A stretch of 64,000 nt of DNA from Prochlorococcaceae cyanobacterium jk18x22bins.40 (GTDB lineage Bacteria; Cyanobacteriota; Cyanobacteriia; PCC-6307; Cyanobiaceae), in the NCBI GenBank assembly GCA_022826155.1, contig JAJDVL010000004.1:56462-120461 (forward strand), written 5' to 3'. The notes beneath the pieces are model-generated. The model did no database searches. It was given only the letters and a program-made list of their open reading frames with translations, and was not told the DNA's origin. Shown here piece after piece: positions 8,867-17,110 of this stretch (positions are counted from its first letter, which is position 1; every line of letters begins with the position of its first letter). A program made the translations under genes and the position numbers.

Positions 8867-9019
8867 CCCAATTATGCACACCGGAAGGCCGTCCGTGCCG
8901 TGGCTGGGGGGTGATCCGTGATTTTATGTCGAAAACTTCAGAATTGGCGGCAACGGCCGCCTCACCCCATCCCCCGGGAAGTGGGTAAGCTTTGTGGTAG
9001 CACGCAGTACAAGGGCTTG

Positions 9020-9694
9020 ATGGAACCAGGCCACTCCGGGACAGACTCACCCTACGTACGGCTCGGCGTCGCCGATGACGCCAGTTTTGATGCCGTTCAT
9101 GCAGCAAAGACTGAGAAATTGGCGGCCTGTGGGGACGACCCCCAGGCCAGGGCCCGCATTGAGGCGGACTATGACGCTGTTCTCATGGATCGGCTGAAGC
9201 AGCGCCAAGCGGGGAAGATCAGCCAGGGGGCTATCTCCGCCTCCCAGCAGGAAGCCAAGGCAGCCTCCCCCTTGCGGCAACTCAAGCTGCCAGCCCTCCC
9301 CCAGCTTCCCATGGGGCGTACCGCCAGCCCTCGGTCACGGCCCGCCCTATCCATGGAGGCGCCCCGGTTTGCCTTGGCCGAGAGGCAGTTGCTGTGGCTG
9401 CCCCTGGTGGTCCATGGCGGGCTGCTGGCCTGGGTGGTGATGTTCAGCCCCCCATCCGGAACCCTCTCCCTGATCCTGGCCCTGGGCACAGGGACCACCA
9501 TCCTCAACCTGCTGTGGCGCCACGGGCGTTTTTTCAAGGCGGCCTTCTGGGGATTTGCCGGGTTGGCCGTGGGATTGGGCATGGGCGCGCTGCTGACCCA
9601 GCCACTGGCGGTGACGTCACCGTTGCAGGAGGTGCAGATCAGCAGCACGCTGGCCCTGGTGGTGCAGTTGGTGCTGGCTCTCACCGTGGCTTGA
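9020..9694 (+). CDS. CPP1-like family protein (chaperone-like protein of POR1)
   Basis: A 224-residue protein of the cyanobacterial/plastid CPP1-like (DUF3353) family. The N-terminal J-like region ([17 protein letters not shown], then [20 protein letters not shown]) is the family signature, and the C-terminal half has about three to four hydrophobic helices from residue 125 to the end. In plants CPP1 stabilises protochlorophyllide oxidoreductase; the cyanobacterial role is thought to be similar but is less certain. ATG 9020 is chosen because homology begins immediately after it; the frame is open upstream to 8918 without family similarity. The 3' end overlaps hslO by 14 bp, convergently. Confidence 0.85.
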   Translation: MEPGHSGTDSPYVRLGVADDASFDAVHAAKTEKLAACGDDPQARARIEADYDAVLMDRLKQRQAGKISQGAISASQQEAKAASPLRQLKLPALPQLPMGRTASPRSRPALSMEAPRFALAERQLLWLPLVVHGGLLAWVVMFSPPSGTLSLILALGTGTTILNLLWRHGRFFKAAFWGFAGLAVGLGMGALLTQPLAVTSPLQEVQISSTLALVVQLVLALTVA

Positions 9695-10589
9695 CGGCGC
9701 CAGCGCTCAGGCCGTGGATCACCTCCTGGAGATCAGCGGCACGGAAGTGGTACACCTCCCCACAGAAGTGGCAAGTCATCTCCGCACCGCCATCCTGAAC
9801 AATTATCTCCTCCAGTTCCTGGATACCCAGTAGTTGCAGGGCGGTGCGGCAGCGGGATGCCGTGCATGGGCAGTGGAAACGCACAGGCTGGGGCGCTGCG
9901 AGGGGTTGGGGATCCAGGGCACCAAAGAGGGACTGGAGAAGGGCGGCCATGTTACCCCGGTGGGCCTCCAATTGCCGACTGAAGCCCTTCACGGCAGCAC
10001 ACTGACGCTCCAGAAGGTCCACCAACGCCGGCTCGTTGGCAGCCTTGGGCAACACCTGCACCAGCAGGCCACCACTGCAGCGGATACCTTTGCGGGTAAT
10101 GCGTTCTCCTACGAACACTGCCGAGGGGGTCTGCTCCGAATGCAACAGATAGGCGGCCAGGTCGTCTCCAATGCCCCCACTCACCAACTCCACGGTGCTC
10201 TGCAGCGGATCCCCCAGACCTTCGTCCCGGGTGACCTGGAGATGCCCCTTACCCACGGCACCGGCCAGATCAAACCGTCCCCCGGGCGCCAACGCCAACT
10301 CCAGGTTGGGCACCGCCACGTAACCCCGCACGCCGCCGTCGCGACCGGCATCCACGGTGAGGCCACCCAGGGGGCCGTCACACTGAAGACTCAAGCTGAC
10401 CCGCGCCCGATGGGTCTTCATGCTGCTGGCCAGCAGCAACCCTCCGGCCATGGCCCGCCCCAGCAACGTGGTGGTGAGGTAGGACAGGCCATGGCGACGG
10501 CAGGCATAGCGGGTGGAGACCGTGGTTTCCACCGCCACCATGCGGATGCCACCCTCGGCAGCCACGGCGCGAAGAATCTGATCGGCCAC
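9681..10589 (-). CDS. hslO: Hsp33 redox-regulated chaperone
   Basis: A 302-residue Hsp33 protein. It starts at a GTG giving [20 protein letters not shown], the usual N-terminus. It has the typical conserved [15 protein letters not shown] and the C-terminal zinc centre CPC...CHFC, close to the CxC(X~30)CxxC redox switch. On oxidation the zinc is released and the protein becomes a holdase that protects unfolding proteins in the cytosol. An ATG-initiated extension to 10676 is open but unlikely. The gene lies next to an ABC ATPase on the same strand, 47 bp away, so they may share a transcript. Confidence 0.93.
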   Translation of the reverse strand: MADQILRAVAAEGGIRMVAVETTVSTRYACRRHGLSYLTTTLLGRAMAGGLLLASSMKTHRARVSLSLQCDGPLGGLTVDAGRDGGVRGYVAVPNLELALAPGGRFDLAGAVGKGHLQVTRDEGLGDPLQSTVELVSGGIGDDLAAYLLHSEQTPSAVFVGERITRKGIRCSGGLLVQVLPKAANEPALVDLLERQCAAVKGFSRQLEAHRGNMAALLQSLFGALDPQPLAAPQPVRFHCPCTASRCRTALQLLGIQELEEIIVQDGGAEMTCHFCGEVYHFRAADLQEVIHGLSAGAVKPR

Positions 10590-10636
10590 GGCAGCAGTGG
10601 ATCGACACAGGCTTGATGGTAACTGGCTGTCCCCCC

Positions 10637-11299
10637 CTAACAGGGCTCCAGTCCCCCGTCCTGGAGTCGCCAGCACCGGGGCTGGAGGGGAGCGAACAGC
10701 TTGGGCTCGTGGGTCACCACCAGCAGCACCCGCCCTGTGCGGAGTTGGCCCAGCAGCGCCAGCAGGCTGTCCCGCACAGACCAGTCCAGGCCGGCGGTGG
10801 GCTCATCCAGCAGCAGCACCTGGGGATCCCGCAGCAACTGCACCGCCAGGGCCAAACGCCGCTGTTGGCCGCCACTCAGGCGCTCCGGGGGCTGTTGGGG
10901 GGGAACGTGGTTCAGCCCCACCTGGGTCAAGACAGCGCCAAGACGTTCCTCCGTCAGGCGCCGTTGACCCAGTTGCAGTTCCTGGCGTACGGTGAGGCCA
11001 AGGAAATGCCGTTCAGGAAACTGAAACACCAGACCACAACGTCGATGTCGCTGCCGTCGGCCCATGGGATCCCCCTGCCAGCAGATGCGCCCCTGACCCG
11101 GTTGAATCAGTCCCGCCACCAACTCCAGCAAGGTGCTCTTCCCGGCGCCACTGGGGCCCGCCACCACGGCGGTCTCCCCCGGGTGTACCGCCATGGACAC
11201 CTGCCTCAACAGGGGGCGGGGAACTGTTGCCGGGTGATAGGACACCTGTTCCAGACTGAGCACGGTCGCCAACGGCCCTGCTGAACAGCCAACCATCAT
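10637..11299 (-). CDS. ABC transporter ATP-binding protein (EcfA-like)
   Basis: A 220-residue ABC ATPase with Walker [10 protein letters not shown], the Q-loop in [11 protein letters not shown], signature LSGGQQRR, Walker [13 protein letters not shown] and switch His in VTHEP. The [10 protein letters not shown] sequence after the Q-loop is typical of ECF-type energy-coupling ATPases and of the cyanobacterial/plastid ABCI11 group. No membrane partner is encoded beside it, so the substrate is unknown. The start is ATGATG at 11299/11296, overlapping by two bases the divergent ATG of the DUF3531 gene at 11298. A GTG at 11263 is an alternative that would leave room for promoters. Confidence 0.85.
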   Translation of the reverse strand: MMVGCSAGPLATVLSLEQVSYHPATVPRPLLRQVSMAVHPGETAVVAGPSGAGKSTLLELVAGLIQPGQGRICWQGDPMGRRQRHRRCGLVFQFPERHFLGLTVRQELQLGQRRLTEERLGAVLTQVGLNHVPPQQPPERLSGGQQRRLALAVQLLRDPQVLLLDEPTAGLDWSVRDSLLALLGQLRTGRVLLVVTHEPKLFAPLQPRCWRLQDGGLEPC

Positions 11300-11792
11300 G
11301 GCCCAGGATGGAACCCCTTGGCCATATCCCATGGACGTGCGTTTTCGTGAATTCGATCCCTTCAACTGCTGGATCTGGGTCCGCCTGGCGGAACCGCTCA
11401 CCGAGGCGGAAAAGCCCTATCTAACAGAGGTGTTCGACAGTTGGTACTATCTGGGCAAACTGGGCAGCTTCAATGCCGAGAACCTGCAAGTCCACGAGGA
11501 GGGAGCGGACATCAGTTGGATGCACTACATCCAGGAGCAGGCGGATACCAATTTAGCGGCGGTGATGCACAACATGGGTGACTTGGAAACCCAAGCGGCA
11601 TGGTGTCGCATCTGGGTGGACCTGGGCACCAGCGATGCCCTGGCCCTGGACGTGCTGATCAATGCCCTGAGAACCCTGGATCAGGACGTGGTGCGGGTGG
11701 AAGAAGTGGTGATCGGCGGCATCAACAGCGACTGGCCCGTGGAGGAGCCTCCCGAGGGCTTTATTGCCGATGGGCAGCCATGGCCCCGTTAG
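11298..11792 (+). CDS. DUF3531 family protein
   Basis: A 164-residue cytosolic protein of the DUF3531 family found in cyanobacteria and plastids. MDVRFREFDPFNCWIWV near the N-terminus is the family hallmark, followed by an acidic, mostly helical body. The function is unknown. Its start codon overlaps that of the divergent ABC ATPase, so promoters for each must lie within the other's 5' coding region unless one start is wrong. Confidence 0.8.
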   Translation: MAQDGTPWPYPMDVRFREFDPFNCWIWVRLAEPLTEAEKPYLTEVFDSWYYLGKLGSFNAENLQVHEEGADISWMHYIQEQADTNLAAVMHNMGDLETQAAWCRIWVDLGTSDALALDVLINALRTLDQDVVRVEEVVIGGINSDWPVEEPPEGFIADGQPWPR

Positions 11793-11901
11793 GGGATCCA
11801 GGTCAGCTTGAGGGGACCATGCAATATCACGGCGATGACCAACTGAAGAAAGATGTCCAATCTGAACCCTGGAAAGAGGGATGTCATTAAGTTGTGGCAT
11901 C

Positions 11902-11916
11902 CTGCTTAATAAGCAG
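11902..11916. promoter_or_regulatory. 15-bp inverted repeat before the first sigma factor gene
   Basis: CTGCTTA-A-TAAGCAG is a perfect 7-bp dyad with one central base. It ends 3 bp before the GGAGG ribosome binding site of the sigma gene. It could be an operator or a small hairpin affecting translation; no regulator is evident nearby. Confidence 0.3.
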
Positions 11917-11928
11917 ATTGGAGGCAAG

Positions 11929-12840
11929 ATGAAAAGGGATTGTTTTGGCTGGATGCTGGACGGGATCGGTCGTTCCAGGTTGTTGACCCCTGATCAAGAG
12001 GTGAGCCTGGGCCGCAGGGTTCGCGCCTGGATGGACTACCCTGATGGCCCTGACAAGGCCCCTGCCGGAGTGTCCAAGGCGGGTCTCCGTGCTCGGGGAG
12101 AGATGATTCTCTCTAATCTGCGCTTGGTGGTTCACCTGGCCAAAAAATACCGAACCCGAGGCCTGCCCTTGGAAGATCTGGTGCAGGAAGGCAGTTGCGG
12201 TCTGCAGCGGGCTGCGGAAAAGTTTGATCCCACCACCGGATATCGTTTCAGTACATACGCTTACTGGTGGATTAAACAATCACTCCAACGGGCGGTGAGC
12301 CAGCAGATTTCCAATATCCGCCTCCCGTTTCACGTGGCGGATCGCTTGGCGCGACTGACAGCCTGCACCCACCGCCTCACTCAACAGCTTGGCCGTGCCC
12401 CCAGCCTGGACGAAGCGGCTCTTGCCATGAACGAAACCAGGGAACAGATTCGCCAATTGGAGCAGACGGCGCGGTTGCTGAGCGGGGCGAGCCTGGATGC
12501 TCAGGTGAAGAACGAGGATGACTGCAGTTCCCTTGGTGAGTTGATCGAAGACGAGCGCACTCAACCCATGGACGCTCTGGAACAGGTGGATGTTTTGGCG
12601 CAACTCGACAGACTTATGGATAGCGCCAAACTCAGTGAACGGGAGCGGCAGGTGGTCAGGCAGCGCCACTGCCTCCATCAACCTCTGCCTTTTCAAGGGA
12701 TCGCCGGCAGCCTGGGCCTCAGTCGTGAGCGTGCACGCCAGATCGAGCAAAACGCCATGCGCAAGTTACGGCGGGCCGCCCATGGTGGGTCACCCCATTG
12801 CAAGACAGCCCCCCGCACAGTGAAAAAACAATATCCATGA
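11929..12840 (+). CDS. Sigma-70 family group 2-type sigma factor (first of tandem pair)
   Basis: A 303-residue sigma factor lacking region 1.1. It has a region 1.2-like start (RSRLLTPDQEVSLGRRV), region 2 with LRLVVHLAKKY and DLVQEGSCGLQRA, the -10 recognition segment YRFSTYAYWWIKQSLQRAV, region 3, and region 4 with LSERERQVVRQRH and the intact SRERARQIEQNAMRKLRR helix-turn-helix. It should direct RNA polymerase to alternative promoters. ATG 11929 is chosen because GGAGG lies four bases upstream. A related sigma gene follows 52 bp later. Group 2 or RpoD4-like is the best guess; the regulon is unknown. Confidence 0.9.
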   Translation: MKRDCFGWMLDGIGRSRLLTPDQEVSLGRRVRAWMDYPDGPDKAPAGVSKAGLRARGEMILSNLRLVVHLAKKYRTRGLPLEDLVQEGSCGLQRAAEKFDPTTGYRFSTYAYWWIKQSLQRAVSQQISNIRLPFHVADRLARLTACTHRLTQQLGRAPSLDEAALAMNETREQIRQLEQTARLLSGASLDAQVKNEDDCSSLGELIEDERTQPMDALEQVDVLAQLDRLMDSAKLSERERQVVRQRHCLHQPLPFQGIAGSLGLSRERARQIEQNAMRKLRRAAHGGSPHCKTAPRTVKKQYP

Positions 12841-12892
12841 GCCACCGCGGATTGTGGGCCTGCCCTGGAACGATGGAAGAGTCTCCCGCCCC

Positions 12893-13780
12893 ATGACCAG
12901 AGAAACAAACACCCTGGCGTGGATGTTTCAGAGGATCTCCCAGTTTCGGCTGCTGACCTCTGAGGAGGAAACCAGTCTGGGCCAGGTCGTCCACAGGTGG
13001 CAAAGCTATCCCGGTGGTCCGGAGTCTGCTCCAACCAGGTTGCGCAGGGCGGGTCTTCAGGCTCGGGAGCAAATGGTTCAGTCCAATCTCAGGCTTGTGG
13101 TCCATCTCGCGAAAAAGTATCAGACCCGTGGTCTTCCCCTGGAGGATCTTATTCAAGAGGGTGCAATCGGTTTGCAGAGGGCGGTGGAGAAGTTTGATCC
13201 TGCCAAAGGGTATCGCTTTAGCACGTACAGCTACTGGTGGATTAAACAGTCTCTACAACGGGCCGTCACCCAAAAAGGCTCCACCATTCGCTTGCCGTTC
13301 CACGTGGCGGATCGCTTGGCCCGCCTGAAGATCACGGTGCAGCGATTGTCCGACAAGCTGAGACGATCACCCACGATGGCAGAAGTGGCCCAGGTGGGCA
13401 ACGAGACCGAGGAGCAGATCCGCCAACTGGGGCGCGCCGCCCAACTGCTCCACATGGTGAGTTTTGAGCAGCACGTGGATGCCGGTGGGAGACCAGGCCC
13501 CCTTGATGAGTGGATTGACGAGCGCCCCCAGCCCATGGACCAACTGATGCAGGTGCTGGAGAGCGACTACCTGGTGGAGGTCATCACCACGGCTCGGCTG
13601 AAGGACCAGGAATGGGCCGTGGTGCGGCAACGCCACTACTTAAATCGGCGCCTCACATTCCAGGATATTGCCAAAAGTCTTGCCCTCAGCCCTGAACATG
13701 CCTTCCAGATCAATCAGAGCGCACTGCGCAAGCTCCGTAGAGCAGTGCGAACCGTGAACCTGGCCACCGTCAGATCCTGA
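12893..13780 (+). CDS. Sigma-70 family sigma factor with altered region 4 (second of tandem pair)
   Basis: A 295-residue paralogue of the preceding gene. Region 2 is well kept (LRLVVHLAKKYQTRGLPLED, YRFSTYSYWWIKQSLQRAV). In region 4 the usual RERxRQIE of the recognition helix is replaced by PEHAFQIN before QSALRKLRR, so -35 contacts may be changed or lost. The two genes are clearly homologous but well diverged at the DNA level, so the duplication is not recent. The 3' end overlaps nth by 11 bp. It could bind promoters through region 2 only, or act as an anti-sigma-like competitor; both are inference. Confidence 0.88.
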   Translation: MTRETNTLAWMFQRISQFRLLTSEEETSLGQVVHRWQSYPGGPESAPTRLRRAGLQAREQMVQSNLRLVVHLAKKYQTRGLPLEDLIQEGAIGLQRAVEKFDPAKGYRFSTYSYWWIKQSLQRAVTQKGSTIRLPFHVADRLARLKITVQRLSDKLRRSPTMAEVAQVGNETEEQIRQLGRAAQLLHMVSFEQHVDAGGRPGPLDEWIDERPQPMDQLMQVLESDYLVEVITTARLKDQEWAVVRQRHYLNRRLTFQDIAKSLALSPEHAFQINQSALRKLRRAVRTVNLATVRS

Positions 13781-14480
13781 TGAGTGGGGACGACCTTTGC
13801 GGCCCGGTGTCCATGGGCTCCAGCCCATGGGACGGGCAGAGGTCCGCAAGGCGGCAGCATCCACAGGCTGGTCGCCGTGCCTTGCACACAGCGCGGCCAT
13901 GGAAAATGAGGCGGATGGACAGCAGGTCCCAATCCGCTTGGGGCAGCAAGGCCATCAGCTCCACCTCAATGCGGACTGGATCCGTTGCGGTCACAAGACC
14001 GAGACGGTTGCTGAGGCGGCGCACATGGGTATCCACCGTCACACCCGCATTGAGGCCATAGGCTGTGGCCAGCACCACGTTGGCTGTTTTGCGGGCCACA
14101 CCGGGGCATTCCAGGAGCGCCTCCATGGACTTGGGCACACGGCCCTGATGGCGGTCCAACAACAGGCGCGACGTGCCCACAATGTGGCGGGCCTTGCTGC
14201 GGTAGAACCCCGTAGAGCGCACATAGGGTTCCACCTGCTCCGGATCCACGGCGGCAAAGCTGGCGGCATCCGGGAACCGGTCAAAGAGGGCTGGTGTCAC
14301 CTGATTCACCCGCTGGTCCGTGCATTGGGCCGAGAGCATGGTGGCCACCAGCAACTGGAAGGGATTGCGCCAATCCAGGGAACAGCGGGCGTCCGGGTAA
14401 AGCTGGCCCAGGTGTTGAAGGATCAGGACCGCCCGCTGGGGAGTTGGTGGCCAGCCTGGATTTTCCATGTTGGGCATCAT
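13770..14480 (-). CDS. nth: Endonuclease III
   Basis: A 236-residue base-excision repair glycosylase/AP lyase for oxidised pyrimidines. It has the SAQCTDQRVN segment, the helix-hairpin-helix LLECPGVARKTANVVL with the catalytic Lys, the catalytic Asp in VDTHVRRLSNRLG, and the iron-sulphur loop C-X6-C-X2-C-X5-C at the C-terminus. The start lies among three Met codons (14480, 14477, 14468); the longest is given, and none has a clear ribosome site. The frame remains open upstream to 14897 over the neighbouring protease gene, which is an artefact of GC-rich sequence. It overlaps the second sigma gene convergently. Confidence 0.93.
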   Translation of the reverse strand: MMPNMENPGWPPTPQRAVLILQHLGQLYPDARCSLDWRNPFQLLVATMLSAQCTDQRVNQVTPALFDRFPDAASFAAVDPEQVEPYVRSTGFYRSKARHIVGTSRLLLDRHQGRVPKSMEALLECPGVARKTANVVLATAYGLNAGVTVDTHVRRLSNRLGLVTATDPVRIEVELMALLPQADWDLLSIRLIFHGRAVCKARRPACGCCRLADLCPSHGLEPMDTGPQRSSPLIRI

Positions 14481-14488
14481 GTTGGGCG

Positions 14489-15607
14489 TCAACTGGTCAA
14501 CCAGGATTTGAGGATGGTGAGCTGGGAGGTGTCGCGGACCATTAACACCCCCACCAGCCCCAACAACAGGGCAAATCCCAGGCGGTTCACCGTCAGGGTC
14601 CACCGTTCCGGCAGCGGCTGCCCCCGTAGACCTTCCCAGAGCAGCAACACCATTTGGCCCCCGTCCAGTGCGGGCAGAGGCAAGGCATTCAGCACCGCCA
14701 GGTTGATGGAAATCAATGCCGTGAACAACAGGAGGCTGGCCCCGCCCTGCTGCGCCAACTGGGCCCCCACCTCCACGATGCGGACAGGTCCCCCCAGTTG
14801 CTGGGCCGTGGCCTGGAAGTGGGTCAGCAGTTGGCCATAGCCCGCCAGGGTATTGGCCGTGATGGCCCAGAAGCCCCGGCTTGCGGTGGCCAGCCACTCC
14901 CCCACGCCAGCCACGGGCCGATACCGGCTTGCGCCGTAGGGTTGCAACTGGGTGCCGATGCGGCTGGTTCCCTTGTCAAGGCGGGGGATCACCTGACGCT
15001 CCTGCGGGCTACCGCCACCCTCCAGTTGCAGGATCAGGGGGCTGTCGGGGTGGGTCTGCACTGCCGTGACAAGAGTTTTCACGGCCTCGTCCCCCTGCCC
15101 CAGGAGTTGGCCGTTGACGGCCACCACATGGTCCCCCGGTCGCAGGCCGGCCACGGCAGCGGGGGAATCGGGACTGACCCCCGTCACCACGATGCCGGCG
15201 GCAGCCGTGATCCCGTCGGGCACACCGTAGACAGCCCCCTGGGCCAACAGCACCATCCAGGCAAAGACCAGGTTGGCCAGCACCCCCGCTGCAATCACCA
15301 AGGCCCGCTGGGGCAAAGGTCGGTTCTGAAACAGGTCAGGATCCTGGGCAGAACCCTCTTCGTCACTCTCGCCATCGGGGAAGGCCACATAGCCGCCGAT
15401 GGGGATCGCGCGCAGGGCAAACTGAATCCCACGGTGCCGCCAGCCCACCAGAGCCGGCCCCAGGCCAATGGAGAAGCTGCTCACGCGAATCCCCTGGCCT
15501 ATGGCCGCCAGGAAGTGGCCCGCCTCATGGATGGCAATCAGAAGCCCGAGCACGGCCAGGGCTGCCAAAATATGAATCACGGTGGCACAACAGCATGATT
15601 GTGCCAT
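14489..15607 (-). CDS. RseP-like site-2 (M50) zinc metalloprotease
   Basis: A 372-residue intramembrane protease. The active-site HEAGHFLAA lies in the first membrane helix, a PDZ domain spans about 120-230 (GVSPDSPAAVAGLRPGDHVV), and the C-terminal membrane segment has NALPLPALDGG, which supplies the third metal ligand. It should cleave membrane-bound regulatory proteins within the bilayer. ATG 15607 is used; a GTG at 15580 would give the shorter N-terminus usual in the family. The gene is divergent from mqo with about 21 bp between starts, and ends 8 bp before nth. Confidence 0.9.
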   Translation of the reverse strand: MAQSCCCATVIHILAALAVLGLLIAIHEAGHFLAAIGQGIRVSSFSIGLGPALVGWRHRGIQFALRAIPIGGYVAFPDGESDEEGSAQDPDLFQNRPLPQRALVIAAGVLANLVFAWMVLLAQGAVYGVPDGITAAAGIVVTGVSPDSPAAVAGLRPGDHVVAVNGQLLGQGDEAVKTLVTAVQTHPDSPLILQLEGGGSPQERQVIPRLDKGTSRIGTQLQPYGASRYRPVAGVGEWLATASRGFWAITANTLAGYGQLLTHFQATAQQLGGPVRIVEVGAQLAQQGGASLLLFTALISINLAVLNALPLPALDGGQMVLLLWEGLRGQPLPERWTLTVNRLGFALLLGLVGVLMVRDTSQLTILKSWLTS

Positions 15608-15628
15608 TCTGACCTTTGCAAAGGAGTT

Positions 15629-17110
15629 GTGGAGCGAATCCAGGCGGATGCCGTCTTGGTGGGAGCCGGCGTGATGGGCGCCACCCTGGCGACGCTGCTG
15701 CAACACCTGGAGCCAGGGCTGACGGTGCTGATGGTGGAGCGGCTGGGGCGGGTTGCGGCCGAGAGCAGCGCTGCGCTCAACAATGCCGGCACCGGCCATG
15801 GGGCCAACTGCGAACTCAATTACACCCCCGTTGATGGCCAGGGTCGGCTTAAGCTTCACAAAGCCCTGGCCATCAACGGGGCCTATGAGCAGAGCCTGCA
15901 ATTCTGGGCCGCACTGGTGGAGCAGGGCGCCCTGGGGAGCCCTGGCACGTTTCTTCACCAAGTGCCCCATTACAGCCTGGTGTGGGGCGAAGAGGACGTG
16001 GCGGCGCTGGCGCAGCGGCAGCAGCGCATGGCGGCCCTGCCCCAATTTGCGGGCATGGCTTTCAGCCGGGATCCCGGTGCCCTGGGGGACTGGCTGCCCC
16101 TGGTGGTGGAGGGGCGCGCCGCCGGGGAGGTCATGGCCGCCACCCGCTATGGACGGGGCACGGACGTGGACTTTGGCGCCCTCACCAAGTCCATGGTGAA
16201 CTGGCTGCAGCGCCAGCCCGGTGTGGAGCTGCGCCTCGATCACGCACTGCGGCGCCTGGAGCGCGGCGCCGACGGTCTGTGGCGCCTGGACGTGGACCAC
16301 GGCGGCAAGAAGGTTCGGGTCCATAGCCCCTTTGTGTTTCTTGGCGCCGGTGGCGGCACCCTGCCGCTCCTGCAACGGACCGGGTTGCCGGAGGCTCGAG
16401 GGTATGGGGGCTTCCCCGTCAGTGGTCAGTGGCTGATCTGCCAGGCGGCACCGGTTGTTGGACGTCACTGGGGCAAGGTCTACGGCAAAGCGCCGGTGGG
16501 TGCGCCCCCCATGTCCATGCCCCACCTGGACAGCCGTTGGATCAACGGTCAGCGTGGTCTGTTGTTCGGCCCCTATGCCGGCTTCAGCAGCAAATTTTTG
16601 AAGCACGGCTCCCTGCTGGATCTACCGGCCTCCGTGCGTCCCCATAATCTGTTGTCCATGGTGGGGGTGGGGCTACGGGAGCGGCGCCTGGTGGGCTATC
16701 TGCTCCAACAGCTTCGCCAGAGTCCCCAGGAGCGGCTGGCCAGCCTGCGCCGCTTTTTCCCTCAGGCGCGGCCTGAAGACTGGCGCCTGGCCGTGGCGGG
16801 TCAGCGGGTGCAAATCATCAAACGGGAACCCGGCCGGGGAGCCCAACTGAAGCTGGGCACGGAGGTGGTGGCGGCAGCCGACGGCAGCCTGGCGGCCCTG
16901 CTGGGGGCGTCACCAGGCGCGTCAACCGCCGTCACCGTCATGGTGGATCTTGTGCGGCGCTGTTTCCCGCAACGGTTCCAGAGCGGCCGCTGGCCCCAGC
17001 GGCTGGCCCAACTTCTTCCCTACGACCCGACCACAGGAAGCGCTGATGCCGCCGCCCTGGGCCGCTGCCGCCAGCGCTGTGACGCTATTTTGGGGCTGAA
17101 GGAGGTGTGA
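15629..17110 (+). CDS. mqo: Malate:quinone oxidoreductase
   Basis: A 493-residue FAD enzyme. The N-terminal dinucleotide fold reads ADAVLVGAGVMGATLA, and VERLGRVAAESSAALNNAGTGH follows in two adjacent stretches typical of Mqo. GGFPVSGQWL, LFGPYAGFSSKFLK and FPQARPEDWRLAVAGQRVQ are further family blocks. It oxidises malate to oxaloacetate at the membrane and passes electrons to quinone, replacing or supplementing malate dehydrogenase. GTG 15629 is chosen with AAGGAG at 15621-15626 just upstream, though the 2-nt spacing is short. The last 26 bp overlap serS convergently. Confidence 0.95.
   Translation: MERIQADAVLVGAGVMGATLATLLQHLEPGLTVLMVERLGRVAAESSAALNNAGTGHGANCELNYTPVDGQGRLKLHKALAINGAYEQSLQFWAALVEQGALGSPGTFLHQVPHYSLVWGEEDVAALAQRQQRMAALPQFAGMAFSRDPGALGDWLPLVVEGRAAGEVMAATRYGRGTDVDFGALTKSMVNWLQRQPGVELRLDHALRRLERGADGLWRLDVDHGGKKVRVHSPFVFLGAGGGTLPLLQRTGLPEARGYGGFPVSGQWLICQAAPVVGRHWGKVYGKAPVGAPPMSMPHLDSRWINGQRGLLFGPYAGFSSKFLKHGSLLDLPASVRPHNLLSMVGVGLRERRLVGYLLQQLRQSPQERLASLRRFFPQARPEDWRLAVAGQRVQIIKREPGRGAQLKLGTEVVAAADGSLAALLGASPGASTAVTVMVDLVRRCFPQRFQSGRWPQRLAQLLPYDPTTGSADAAALGRCRQRCDAILGLKEV

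Noticed and set aside
14481..14897. Upstream extension of the nth frame
   Set aside because: Antisense-like frame within the protease gene with no endonuclease III similarity; the enzyme starts at the MMPNMEN segment.
15608..16606. Upstream extension of the RseP-like frame (705 residues in total)
   Set aside because: The extension is antisense to mqo and unlike any protease; the HEAGH protease begins normally near 15607.
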